Assembly (NCBI RefSeq): GCF_000472445.1 | Contig: NZ_AXAJ01000004.1 | Location: 1 to 64,000 of the forward strand | From: Burkholderia sp. WSM2230 | GTDB lineage: Bacteria > Pseudomonadota > Gammaproteobacteria > Burkholderiales > Burkholderiaceae | Reading direction: 5' to 3' | DNA: 64,000 nt | Shown: one piece after another, positions 44,236 through 52,570 of the stretch | How the letters are laid out: each line of letters starts with the position of its first letter | Numbering within the stretch: position 1 is the first letter of the stretch | Position numbers and translations under genes: made by a program | The notes under the pieces: generated by a model | The model's database searches: none | Told to the model about the DNA's origin: nothing | Seen by the model: only the letters and a program-made list of their open reading frames with translations

Positions 44236-46752
44236 ATGTTGACCGAACGGCTTTTCGCTCGATCGGCGCGCACCGCTGGTTCGCCGGCGGATTCGTCGCC
44301 GTCCTCCCGCTGGCACCATGGACCATGGTGGTCCAATTCCTATTTGCTGACGCCGCTTCTGTCGATCCTGGTGTTTCTGGTCGTCATGAGCCTGATTCTG
44401 TGGAGTCTGAATCGCCGCGAGCAGCAACAGCAGGAAGACACGCTTTACCGTAACGTCGCGTGGGCGCAGCAGCAGATTCGCCTCTCCATGACAGGGGCGC
44501 AGGAGCAGATCCAGGCGCTCGCGCGCGACCTCGCCGCCGGCCATGCCGATCCGCATTCGTTCCAGGTGTCCACCACGGACATCATGCAGGGGCATCCCGA
44601 GATCCTCTACATGAACTGGTACACGAGCCAGCAGCAGCCGCGCTGGCCCAATACGGCGCTGCCCGTGTTCGGCCAGCGTCTTGCCAAGCCCAACGACACG
44701 CAAATGGACGAAGCGGTAAAAGCCGCCTTCGCCGAGGCGCGCAGCACGCGCCGCCAGGTGTATTCGCCGCTCATCTACGACGACGTCGGCAACGGCTACA
44801 TCACATTGCAGACACCGGTTTTCCGCGACCGCGACTTTCTCGGCTCGATTGCCGCCGTGTTTTCGGTGGAAGGCATTCTCAAGCACGACATTCCGCCCGA
44901 GCTGTCGGCCAAGTACAAGATCTCGATCATCGACGCGAACAACCGCGAGCTGACCACCACGTCCACGCGGCCGCGCCTGCCGCGCGACATGTTCTACGAC
45001 CTGCCGCTCGACCCGCCGGGCCAGGGCGTCTCGGTGCGTGTCTACGCGTTCCCGCAGATGACCAACTTCACCAACAACACGCTGGTGTGGTTGGTCGCGG
45101 GTCTGTCGTGCTTCGTGCTGTGGAGTCTGTGGAGCCTGTGGAAGCACACGCGGCAGCGCTTCGAGGCGCAGCAGGCGCTCTATGCGGAAGCGTTTTTCCG
45201 CCGCGCAATGGAAAATTCCGTGCTGATCGGCATGCGCGTGCTCGACATGCATGGCCGCATCACTCACGTGAATCCGGCGTTCTGCCGCATGACCGGCTGG
45301 GACGAAAGCGACCTCGTCGGCAAGACGGCGCCCTTCGCCTACTGGCCGCGCGACGCCTATCCGGAAATGCAGCGCCAGCTCGACATGACGCTGCGCGGCA
45401 AGGCGCCCTCGTCAGGCTTCGAATTGCGGGTGCGCCGCAAGGACGGCTCCATGTTCCATGCGCGCCTCTATGTGTCGCCGCTGATCGACAGCTCGGGCCG
45501 TCAGACCGGCTGGATGTCCTCGATGACCGACATCACCGAGCCGAAGCGCGCGCGCGAGGAACTCGCTGCCGCGCACGAGCGCTTCACTACCGTGCTCGAG
45601 AGTCTGGACGCCGCGGTATCCGTGCTCGCCGCCGACGAGGCCGAACTCCTGTTCGCCAACCGCTATTACCGGCACCTGTTCGGCATTCGCCCGGACGGCC
45701 ATCTGGAACTGGCTGGCGGCGGGTTCGACAGCACGCAGGCGTCGTCGGATTCGATCGACATGGTGGACACGTACGCCGGGCTGCCCGCCGCCGCGTTGAC
45801 AGAGAGCACGGCCGACGCGCAGGAAGTCTATGTAGAAAGCATCCAGAAGTGGTTCGAAGTGCGCCGTCAGTACATTCAGTGGGTGGACGGCCACCTCGCG
45901 CAGATGCAGATCGCAACCGACATCACCACGCGCAAGCAGGCGCAGGAACTGTCCCGCCAGCAGGACGAAAAGCTGCAATTCACGAGCCGCCTGATGACGA
46001 TGGGCGAGATGGCCTCGTCGCTCGCGCACGAGCTCAATCAGCCCCTCGCCGCGATCAACAACTATTGCTCCGGAACCGTTGCACTGGTTAAATCGGGTCG
46101 GACAACGCCTGACAATCTGCTGCCGGTGCTCGAAAAAACCGCCCAGCAGGCGGTGCGCGCGGGCATGATCATCAAGCGCATCCGCGAGTTCGTGAAACGC
46201 AGCGAGCCAAAGCGTCAGGCTACGCGCGTCTCGGACATCGTCGCGGACGCCGTGGGTCTCGCCGAAATCGAGGCGCGGAAGCGGCGCATTCGCATCGTCA
46301 CGGACATGCGCTCGCGGCTGCCGGTGATTTATGTCGACCCGGTGCTGATCGAGCAGGTGCTGGTCAACCTGTTGAAGAACGCCGCCGAGGCAATGGCCGA
46401 AGCGCGGCCCAATGCAGTCGATCCGGTGATCCGCGTGGTCGTGCGGCTGGAAAGCGGCTTTGTCTGCATCAGCGTGGTCGACCAGGGGCCGGGCGTCGAC
46501 GAAGCAACGGCCGAGCGGCTGTTCGAACCGTTTTACAGCACCAAGTCCGACGGCATGGGCATGGGGCTGAACATTTGCCGTTCGATTATCGAATCGCACC
46601 GCGGTCGTCTGTGGGTGGTCAACAACGTCGAATCCGACGGCCACATCACAGGCGCCACGTTCCACTGCAGTCTGCCTATTGGAGAGCCTGACGGCCCGAG
46701 CAACGGCGGGTCCGAGGCGCCGACACCACAAACCGTTACGGGAGAGCTATGA
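44236..46752 (+). CDS. PAS-domain sensor histidine kinase (DctS/FixL type)
   Basis: An 838-residue membrane sensor kinase. TM1 (about 37-58, LLTPLLSILVFLVVMSLILW) and TM2 (about 281-301) enclose a periplasmic sensing domain of some 220 residues. Two cytoplasmic PAS domains follow (about 320-440 and 445-560). HisKA has the phospho-acceptor His598 in SLAHELNQPLAAINNY, and the ATPase has NLLKNAAEAM and VVDQGPGVDEA. The first PAS lacks the FixL haem His region, so oxygen sensing is not supported; the layout resembles DctS C4-dicarboxylate sensors. The start could also be at 44227. It overlaps the regulator gene by 4 bases (ATGA). Confidence 0.9.
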   Translation: MLTERLFARSARTAGSPADSSPSSRWHHGPWWSNSYLLTPLLSILVFLVVMSLILWSLNRREQQQQEDTLYRNVAWAQQQIRLSMTGAQEQIQALARDLAAGHADPHSFQVSTTDIMQGHPEILYMNWYTSQQQPRWPNTALPVFGQRLAKPNDTQMDEAVKAAFAEARSTRRQVYSPLIYDDVGNGYITLQTPVFRDRDFLGSIAAVFSVEGILKHDIPPELSAKYKISIIDANNRELTTTSTRPRLPRDMFYDLPLDPPGQGVSVRVYAFPQMTNFTNNTLVWLVAGLSCFVLWSLWSLWKHTRQRFEAQQALYAEAFFRRAMENSVLIGMRVLDMHGRITHVNPAFCRMTGWDESDLVGKTAPFAYWPRDAYPEMQRQLDMTLRGKAPSSGFELRVRRKDGSMFHARLYVSPLIDSSGRQTGWMSSMTDITEPKRAREELAAAHERFTTVLESLDAAVSVLAADEAELLFANRYYRHLFGIRPDGHLELAGGGFDSTQASSDSIDMVDTYAGLPAAALTESTADAQEVYVESIQKWFEVRRQYIQWVDGHLAQMQIATDITTRKQAQELSRQQDEKLQFTSRLMTMGEMASSLAHELNQPLAAINNYCSGTVALVKSGRTTPDNLLPVLEKTAQQAVRAGMIIKRIREFVKRSEPKRQATRVSDIVADAVGLAEIEARKRRIRIVTDMRSRLPVIYVDPVLIEQVLVNLLKNAAEAMAEARPNAVDPVIRVVVRLESGFVCISVVDQGPGVDEATAERLFEPFYSTKSDGMGMGLNICRSIIESHRGRLWVVNNVESDGHITGATFHCSLPIGEPDGPSNGGSEAPTPQTVTGEL

Positions 46753-47393
46753 ACAGCCCAGTCACCACACAGGAAACTGTCTTTGTCGTCGACGACGACG
46801 AGGCCGTGCGAGATTCGCTGCGCTGGCTGCTGGAGGCGAACGGCTACCGCGTGCAGTGCTTCTCCAGCGCCGAGCAGTTTATCGACGCATGGCAGCCGCA
46901 TCAGCATCCGGGCCAGATCGCCTGCCTGATTCTCGATGTGCGGATGTCCGGCATGAGCGGACTGGAACTGCAGGAACGCCTGATCGCCGACAATGCGTCG
47001 CTGCCGATCATCTTCGTGACCGGTCATGGCGACGTGCCGATGGCCGTGTCCACGATGAAAAAAGGCGCGATGGACTTCATCGAAAAGCCGTTCGACGAAG
47101 CCGAACTGCGCAAGCTCGTGGAGCGCATGCTCGACAAGGCGCGCAGCGAAAGCACCAGTGTGCAGCAGCAGCGCGCGGCCGCCGAGCGTCTCGGCAAGCT
47201 CACCGCGCGCGAGCATCAGGTGCTCGAGCGCATCATCGCGGGCCGCCTGAACAAGCAGATCGCCGACGACCTCGGCATCAGCATCAAGACAGTCGAAGCG
47301 CACCGCGCCAACATCATGGAAAAGCTCAACGTCAACACGGTCGCCGACCTGCTGCGACTCGCGCTGTCCAACAAGCCGCAACCGGCGCAATAA
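46749..47393 (+). CDS. LuxR-type response regulator (FixJ/DctR family)
   Basis: A 214-residue NarL/FixJ-family regulator, partner of the preceding kinase by 4-base overlap. The receiver domain starts VFVVDDDEAVRDSLRWLLE, with phospho-acceptor Asp63 in LILDVRMSGMSG and the conserved Lys in IEKPFDEAEL. The C-terminal LuxR helix-turn-helix is LTAREHQVLERIIAGRLNKQ to EAHRANIMEKLNV. Targets are not visible; the divergent aceE and downstream folD promoters carry no clear FixJ-type site that I can identify. Confidence 0.93.
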   Translation: MNSPVTTQETVFVVDDDEAVRDSLRWLLEANGYRVQCFSSAEQFIDAWQPHQHPGQIACLILDVRMSGMSGLELQERLIADNASLPIIFVTGHGDVPMAVSTMKKGAMDFIEKPFDEAELRKLVERMLDKARSESTSVQQQRAAAERLGKLTAREHQVLERIIAGRLNKQIADDLGISIKTVEAHRANIMEKLNVNTVADLLRLALSNKPQPAQ

Positions 47394-47463
47394 GCGCCGG
47401 CGGCGCGCGCGGCATTCGCCGCGGCGCGCCGCGCACGACCGGCCGGACTGCGCAGTCCGGCTT

Positions 47464-47518
47464 CTTACCAGCCTCTTACCCGCCTCTTACCGGCCTCTTA
47501 CCGGCCTCTTACCGGCTC
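47464..47518. repeat. Tandem 11-mer array
   Basis: Five copies of an 11-base unit, CTTACCGGCCT with small changes in the first two and last copies. It lies in the 360-base gap between the response-regulator gene and folD. No coding frame is supported. Confidence 0.9.
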
Positions 47519-47612
47519 CTAGTCCGGATCTTCCCGCTATTTCTTCCGCCCCCAAGCAGCGGCGCCACACGTCCGGCGACGCGGACGTCATGGGCCTCGC
47601 CGCTTGCGCCGG

Positions 47613-47618
47613 TATAAT
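47613..47618 (+). promoter_or_regulatory. -10 element of folD promoter
   Basis: TATAAT in GGTATAATGACGG, about 135 bases upstream of the folD ATG. No good -35 is visible. The predicted start lies about 7 bases before the leader hairpin at 47632. Confidence 0.45.
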
Positions 47619-47631
47619 GACGGACTTTGCA

Positions 47632-47658
47632 GCGACGCCTATCGCCAATTGGCGTCGC
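47632..47658 (+). promoter_or_regulatory. Hairpin in the folD leader
   Basis: A perfect 8-base stem, GCGACGCC with GGCGTCGC, around an 11-base loop that itself contains GCC-AATT-GGC. It is followed by GCGCTTTTC. It would form at the very 5' end of a transcript from the TATAAT at 47613. It could be an attenuator or a 5' stabiliser; no riboswitch fold was recognised. Confidence 0.5.
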
Positions 47659-47753
47659 GCGCTTTTCGTGTGCCGACCCGTTGCTGCTGAAAAACGCCAT
47701 CGTGCACGTCACGCGCGCTGCTCCGCTTACCACACTGCCCCTCTCGACCGACC

Positions 47754-48614
47754 ATGACTGCCAAATTGATCGACGGCCTCGCCCTCTCCAAGACACTGCG
47801 CGCCGACGTCGCCGCGCGCGCCGCCGCCCTGACCGCCAGCGGCCATCAGCCGGGGCTAGCCGTCGTGCTGGTCGGCGACAATCCGGCCAGCGAAGTCTAC
47901 GTGCGCAACAAGGTGAAGGCGTGCCACGACAACGGTCTTGGTTCGTCGCTCGACCGTTATCCGGCGGACCTGCCGGAAGCGGAGCTGCTCGAGCGCATCG
48001 ACGAGCTCAATCGCGACCCGCGCATTCACGGCATTCTCGTGCAGCTGCCGCTGCCGCCGCATATCGACAGTCACAAGGTGATCGAGGCAATCGCGCCGGA
48101 AAAGGACGTGGACGGTTTTCACGTCGCCAATGCCGGCGCGCTGCTGACCGGCCAGCCGCTGTTCCGCCCATGCACGCCGTACGGCGTGATGAAAATGCTC
48201 GCCGCTTATGAAATTCCGCTGCAAGGTGCGAACGCTGTGGTGATCGGCCGCTCGAACATCGTCGGCAAGCCGATGGCACTGCTGCTGCTCGAAGCGGGCG
48301 CAACCGTCACGATCTGCCACAGCAAGACGCGCGATCTGGCCGCGCATACGCGCAACGCCGACATCGTGGTGGCGGCCACCGGTCTGCGCAACATTCTCAC
48401 CGCAGACATGGTGAAGCCGGGCGCGGCCGTGATCGACGTCGGCATGAATCGCGACGAGGCGGGCAAGCTGTGCGGCGACGTGGATTTCCCGGGCGTGAAG
48501 GACGTGGCCGGATACATCACGCCGGTTCCGGGCGGCGTCGGCCCGATGACCATCACCATGCTGCTCGTCAATACGATCGAAGCCGCCGAGCGCGAGGCAG
48601 CGAAGAAGGGCTAA
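47754..48614 (+). CDS. folD: Methylene-THF dehydrogenase/cyclohydrolase FolD
   Basis: A 286-residue bifunctional enzyme that interconverts 5,10-methylene-, methenyl- and 10-formyl-tetrahydrofolate. The catalytic Lys lies in [13 protein letters not shown], the NADP loop is [18 protein letters not shown], and the C-terminal signature is [18 protein letters not shown]. Normal length. It is followed by a stable hairpin at 48625. In many relatives folD is close to prlC; here a minus-strand acyltransferase lies between. Confidence 0.98.
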   Translation: MTAKLIDGLALSKTLRADVAARAAALTASGHQPGLAVVLVGDNPASEVYVRNKVKACHDNGLGSSLDRYPADLPEAELLERIDELNRDPRIHGILVQLPLPPHIDSHKVIEAIAPEKDVDGFHVANAGALLTGQPLFRPCTPYGVMKMLAAYEIPLQGANAVVIGRSNIVGKPMALLLLEAGATVTICHSKTRDLAAHTRNADIVVAATGLRNILTADMVKPGAAVIDVGMNRDEAGKLCGDVDFPGVKDVAGYITPVPGGVGPMTITMLLVNTIEAAEREAAKKG

Positions 48615-48624
48615 CACGAAAAAG

Positions 48625-48658
48625 GAAAGCGCTGGGCACCTGCTAGCCCGGCGCTTTC
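48625..48658 (+). terminator. Hairpin after folD
   Basis: A 13-base stem, GAAAGCGC-T-GGGC with GCCC-G-GCGCTTTC, one T-G wobble and an 8-base loop. No T-run follows, so termination here would be weak or factor-dependent; it may instead protect the 3' end. Confidence 0.5.
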
Positions 48659-48861
48659 AACTCGCTACGCAATCGGCTTCACACGCTGCTGCTTGACCCG
48701 CCACTCAATCGGCTGCTACCGCTTCCGCTTCTACCGCTTCTACCGCTGCTTCGGCATCCGCGTGCGCTTGTCCAAACACCTACGGATTGCAAGAGTCGGC
48801 GTCGCTCCCGCACCTCTCGTCTCACACTCATGGCGGTTCGAATCGACCGCTCGCTGCCTCT

Positions 48862-50016
48862 TCAGCGAACGGTTTGACGCGCGCCCCGCTCCGCTATAGA
48901 CGGCGCTTCAGCCAGCGCCGCCCGCCGGCGTGCAAGACGCCCACGGCACCACATCAGCACCGGCCGCTCGACACAGTGCCACGACACAGCCGCACAAAGC
49001 AGGATCACCGGCGCGGCGATCAGAACCGCCGTCACATGGCTCAACTGCGGCGCGATATTGGCCACGCATTGCTGCACCATGAAGCCATACAGATAGATCC
49101 CATACGAGTAGTCATGGCGCGGCACGAACCGCCGCAACAGCGGTGTCGTCCCGACCCACAGCACGCCGTACACGAAAGCCAGATAGAACAGCGGTTGCGC
49201 GCCCGCCGTATCGCGGAACACCAGAAACACCATCGTGAACGCGAGCGCGGCCAGACCGTTGATGCTGATGCGCTCGCACAAGCCATACAGCAGCATGCCG
49301 AGCATGAAGAACGGCTCCGGCCAGAACGAATAGCCGCCGGGTGTCTCGCTGAAATCGCGCAACCCGATCTGCACGAGCGGCAGGGAATGCGGCGTCAGAT
49401 GAGGCGGCAAATGCACGCGCAACACGAAGGCGGCAATGCCTAGCGCCGCCGCCAGCGCCGCACCGCGCGGGCTCGACAGCAGCCCGAGCATGCCGGTCAC
49501 GAGCACGATCAGATAGCAGCGCACTTCGAGCGGCAGCGTCCACAGCGGACCGCACACGGAGACGGCAAAGCGGTTGTGCTCGAAGACGCCCGGCAACGCC
49601 CAGCCGGTTTTCATCACGATGGTGGAGAAGTTGTCGAGGTTCGACCACGTCATGGCGGAACTGAAATACTCGCGCAGCGGCAGCGTCGTGAACAGCGGCC
49701 CGACGACGAACACCGTCACCAGCGAGCCGAGCGCGACCGCCGGCCAAAGGCGCGCGATGCGCAACACCGCAAAGCGCGGCACCGAGCGTTGACGGTCGAA
49801 ACTCGCAGTCACGAGCATGCCGCTCAAGAGGAAGAACGCATAGACGCCGAGCGCGCCGAAGCCGTCGAAACCGAGTGCGTTTTCGACCCAGTCGCTCGTG
49901 CCGTCCGGCGCCTGCAGAAGATACGAATGGCCATATACGACAGACACGGCGGCCATGAGCCGCACCAGGTCGAAGTTGTTGCCGTTGCGCGATAGAGCGT
50001 GCGAAAGCGGGTACAT
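48862..50016 (-). CDS. Acyltransferase 3 family membrane protein
   Basis: A 384-residue integral membrane O-acyltransferase (Acyl_transf_3/OafA-NodX type). The N-terminal catalytic region NFDLVRLMAAVSVVYGHSYL has the conserved Arg and His. About ten hydrophobic segments follow, for example FGALGVYAFFLLSGMLVTASF with the usual FFxLSG motif. Such enzymes acetylate surface polysaccharide, LPS or peptidoglycan; the substrate is not indicated. The ATG at 50016 follows TGAGG; several upstream in-frame Mets add a non-family Arg-rich extension. It stands alone on the minus strand between folD and prlC, perhaps an accessory insertion. Confidence 0.88.
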   Translation of the reverse strand: MYPLSHALSRNGNNFDLVRLMAAVSVVYGHSYLLQAPDGTSDWVENALGFDGFGALGVYAFFLLSGMLVTASFDRQRSVPRFAVLRIARLWPAVALGSLVTVFVVGPLFTTLPLREYFSSAMTWSNLDNFSTIVMKTGWALPGVFEHNRFAVSVCGPLWTLPLEVRCYLIVLVTGMLGLLSSPRGAALAAALGIAAFVLRVHLPPHLTPHSLPLVQIGLRDFSETPGGYSFWPEPFFMLGMLLYGLCERISINGLAALAFTMVFLVFRDTAGAQPLFYLAFVYGVLWVGTTPLLRRFVPRHDYSYGIYLYGFMVQQCVANIAPQLSHVTAVLIAAPVILLCAAVSWHCVERPVLMWCRGRLARRRAALAEAPSIAERGARQTVR

Positions 50017-50320
50017 CGATACCTCAGGCAGAAAAGCGTCGGGAAGCATTGCAAAGCGCCGCTTCAGTTGCTGTGCGATCACCCGGCAATCGGGCGAGAG
50101 ACACGTCAGGATGCGGCGCGGCACCATTTCGCACCGTTCGCTTTCGCACAGAAGCGCCGTGGGCCGCCACATCTGGTAATTTGTATGCCGACGATTGGAA
50201 TCGGCATGCCGTGCCCCAATAATGTCCGTGTCAGGTGCAAGATGGCGCGACCGCGCGCGCCGCACCGAGCACCGGTTAAAGTACCGAATACCCGTTCACC
50301 CGCGTCAGACAGGAAGCCTC
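50017..50320. other. Intergenic region between acyltransferase and prlC
   Basis: A 304-base divergent gap. It holds an inverted repeat at 50185-50207 and an AGGAAG ribosome-binding site for prlC. No confident promoter was recognised for either gene. Confidence 0.4.
50185..50207. repeat. Imperfect palindrome upstream of prlC
   Basis: ATGCCGA with TCGGCAT, 9 bases apart, and an inner CGATT-GG-AATCG palindrome. It lies about 115 bases before the prlC ATG, in the divergent region. Candidate regulator-binding site or RNA hairpin; function not assigned. Confidence 0.45.
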
Positions 50321-52429
50321 ATGTCCACTACCGTCTCCAATCACGACAATCCGCTCCTCGATTTCTCCGACCTGCCGCGCTTTGGCGAAATCCGCCCCGA
50401 ACACGTCACGCCCGCGCTCGACGTGCTGCTCGCCGATGCCGCAGCCGCCGTCGGGCGCGCGGCCGAGCCGATGACGCCCGCTTCGTGGGCCGATGTCGTC
50501 GAACCCGTCGAGCGCGCCACCGAACCGTTGTCGCGCGCGTGGAGCGTGGTCGGCCACCTGAACGCCGTCGCGGATACGCCGGAACTGCGCGCCGTATATG
50601 GCGAAAATCTGCCGCGCGTCACCGAATTCTGGTCGAGCGTCGGACAAAACCTTGCGCTATACGAGAAGTACAAGGCGCTCAATGCCAGCGACGAATTCGC
50701 TTCGCTCACGAGCGAGCGCAAGAAGATTCTCAGCAACGCGCTACGCGACTTCCGCTTGTCCGGTGCCGAACTGCCCGAAGACCAGAAGCCGCGTTTCGCC
50801 GAATTGCAGGAACGCCAGGCGGCGTTGTCGAAGGCGTTTTCCGATCACGTGCTCGACGCGACCAACGCTTATGCGTATTTCGTCGAAGCCGGCAACGAGG
50901 CGGAACTCGCCGGCCTGCCCGAAGACGTGATCGAAGCCGCGAAAGAAGCGGCCGAGCGCGAAAGCAAGACCGGCTATAAATTCACGCTGCATTTCCCGTC
51001 CTATTTCCCGGTCATGCAGTACTCCGAAAACCGTCCGATGCGCGAGGCAATGTACCGCGCGTATGTGACGCGCGCCTCCGAACTCGGTCCGCAATACGGC
51101 AACGGCAAGCCCGAATGGGACAACACGTCCGTGCTCGCCGAGCAGTTGAAGCTGCGCGCGGAAGAAGCGCAGATGCTCGGCTATAAGAACTTCGCCGAAG
51201 TTTCGCTCGCGCCGAAAATGGCCGAATCGCCGGAACAGGTGATGACTTTCCTGGAAGATCTCGCCACGCGCGCGCGTCCGCACGCGGAGCAGGACTGGAA
51301 AGAGCTGCGCGAATTCGCAGCAGGCGAGCTCGGCCTTGCCGACCTGCAACCGTGGGACATGACGTTTGCCGCCGAGCGCCTGCGTCAGAAGCGTTATTCG
51401 TTCTCCGAAAACGAAGTCAAGCAGTACTTTCCGGAAGACGCGGTGTTCAAAGGCCTTTTCAAGGTCACGGAGACGCTCTTCGGCGTGCGCATTCGCCGCG
51501 ATCAGGCGGCCGTGTGGCATCCGGACGTGCGCTTTTTCCGCGTCGAGAATCAGGACGGCGGCCTCGTCGCGCGGTTCTATCTCGACCTGTACGCACGCGA
51601 AGGCAAGCGCGGCGGCGCGTGGATGGACGACGCGCGTGGCCGTCACAAGCACACGCACGGCGGCGTGCAAACGCCGGTGGCGTATCTGACCTGCAACTTT
51701 TCGGCGCCGGTCGGCGGCAAGCCGGCCTGCTTCACGCACGACGAAGTGATTACGCTCTTCCACGAATTCGGCCATGGGCTGCATCACATGCTCACGCGTG
51801 TCGATGAGCTTGGCGTGTCCGGCATCAACGGTGTCGAGTGGGACGCGGTCGAGTTGCCGTCGCAGTTCATGGAGAACTTCTGCTGGGAGTGGGACGTGCT
51901 CTCCGACATGACGTCGCATGTCGAAACCGCACAGCCGCTGCCGCGCGAACTGTTCGACAAGATGCTGGCCGCAAAGAATTTCCAGAGCGGTCTCGGCACT
52001 TTGCGGCAGATTGTCTTCTCGATGTTCGACATGCAGTTGCATACCGGCTTCGACGCGAGCGGCACGAAGAACGCCACGCAGCTTGCGAGCGAGATCAACG
52101 AGCGCTTCCACGTCGTGCCGCAAGCGCCCTTCTCGCGTTGGCCGAACACCTTCAGCCATATTTTCGCGGGCGGCTATGCGGCCGGCTACTACAGCTACAA
52201 GTGGGCCGAAGTGCTATCCGCGGACGCCTACGCGGCATTCGAGGAAGCCGCGCAGTCGGCGAGCGGCAGCGTGCTCGACCAGACGACCGGCATGCGTTAT
52301 CGCAAGGAGATTCTGGAAGTGGGCGGCAGCCGCCCGGCGATGGAATCGTTCAAGGCATTCCGCGGACGCGAGCCGAATATCGACGCGTTGCTGCGGCATA
52401 ACGGCATGGCGCCTGGCGCGGCGCATTGA
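50321..52429 (+). CDS. prlC: Oligopeptidase A (M3 zinc peptidase)
   Basis: A 702-residue cytoplasmic thimet-type oligopeptidase that clears short peptides, including released signal peptides in E. coli. The zinc motif HEFGHGLHHML has its first His at residue 481 and the third ligand Glu in NGVEWDAVELPSQFMENFCWE. The thimet-type N-terminal helical region is complete. The ATG at 50321 follows AGGAAG and gives MSTTVSNHDNPLLD; the longer frame upstream is non-family. A terminator follows at 52495. Confidence 0.96.
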   Translation: MSTTVSNHDNPLLDFSDLPRFGEIRPEHVTPALDVLLADAAAAVGRAAEPMTPASWADVVEPVERATEPLSRAWSVVGHLNAVADTPELRAVYGENLPRVTEFWSSVGQNLALYEKYKALNASDEFASLTSERKKILSNALRDFRLSGAELPEDQKPRFAELQERQAALSKAFSDHVLDATNAYAYFVEAGNEAELAGLPEDVIEAAKEAAERESKTGYKFTLHFPSYFPVMQYSENRPMREAMYRAYVTRASELGPQYGNGKPEWDNTSVLAEQLKLRAEEAQMLGYKNFAEVSLAPKMAESPEQVMTFLEDLATRARPHAEQDWKELREFAAGELGLADLQPWDMTFAAERLRQKRYSFSENEVKQYFPEDAVFKGLFKVTETLFGVRIRRDQAAVWHPDVRFFRVENQDGGLVARFYLDLYAREGKRGGAWMDDARGRHKHTHGGVQTPVAYLTCNFSAPVGGKPACFTHDEVITLFHEFGHGLHHMLTRVDELGVSGINGVEWDAVELPSQFMENFCWEWDVLSDMTSHVETAQPLPRELFDKMLAAKNFQSGLGTLRQIVFSMFDMQLHTGFDASGTKNATQLASEINERFHVVPQAPFSRWPNTFSHIFAGGYAAGYYSYKWAEVLSADAYAAFEEAAQSASGSVLDQTTGMRYRKEILEVGGSRPAMESFKAFRGREPNIDALLRHNGMAPGAAH

Positions 52430-52494
52430 TAGCTTGCAACGACGCGTTGAGAGAACGCGAGGCGTTGGTTCTCGTGTTCCAGCGCTGATAGAAG

Positions 52495-52531
52495 AAAGCC
52501 GGTGTTCCGCGCGAGCGGGCGCCGGCTTTTT
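52495..52531 (+). terminator. Intrinsic terminator after prlC
   Basis: Stem AAAGCCGG with CCGGCTTT, loop of about 20 G+C-rich bases that can pair further (CGC/GCG), then TTTTT. It lies 65 bases past the stop, and its complement may also serve codA. Confidence 0.75.
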
Positions 52532-52570
52532 GTTTTCTATCGGTGATCCGTTGGCCGCTGCGTGCAGCAG

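Noticed and set aside
44236..46752. Naming the kinase fixL
   Set aside because: Despite FixJ-like pairing, the PAS haem-binding region is absent and the periplasmic domain is large, so a FixL name would imply an oxygen-sensing role that is not supported.
48716..48748. Small minus-strand coding tail with Ala/Glu repeats after folD
   Set aside because: The ACCGCTTCT repeat reads as Val-Glu-Ala on the minus strand, but an in-frame stop lies only about 23 codons upstream and there is no ribosome-binding site.
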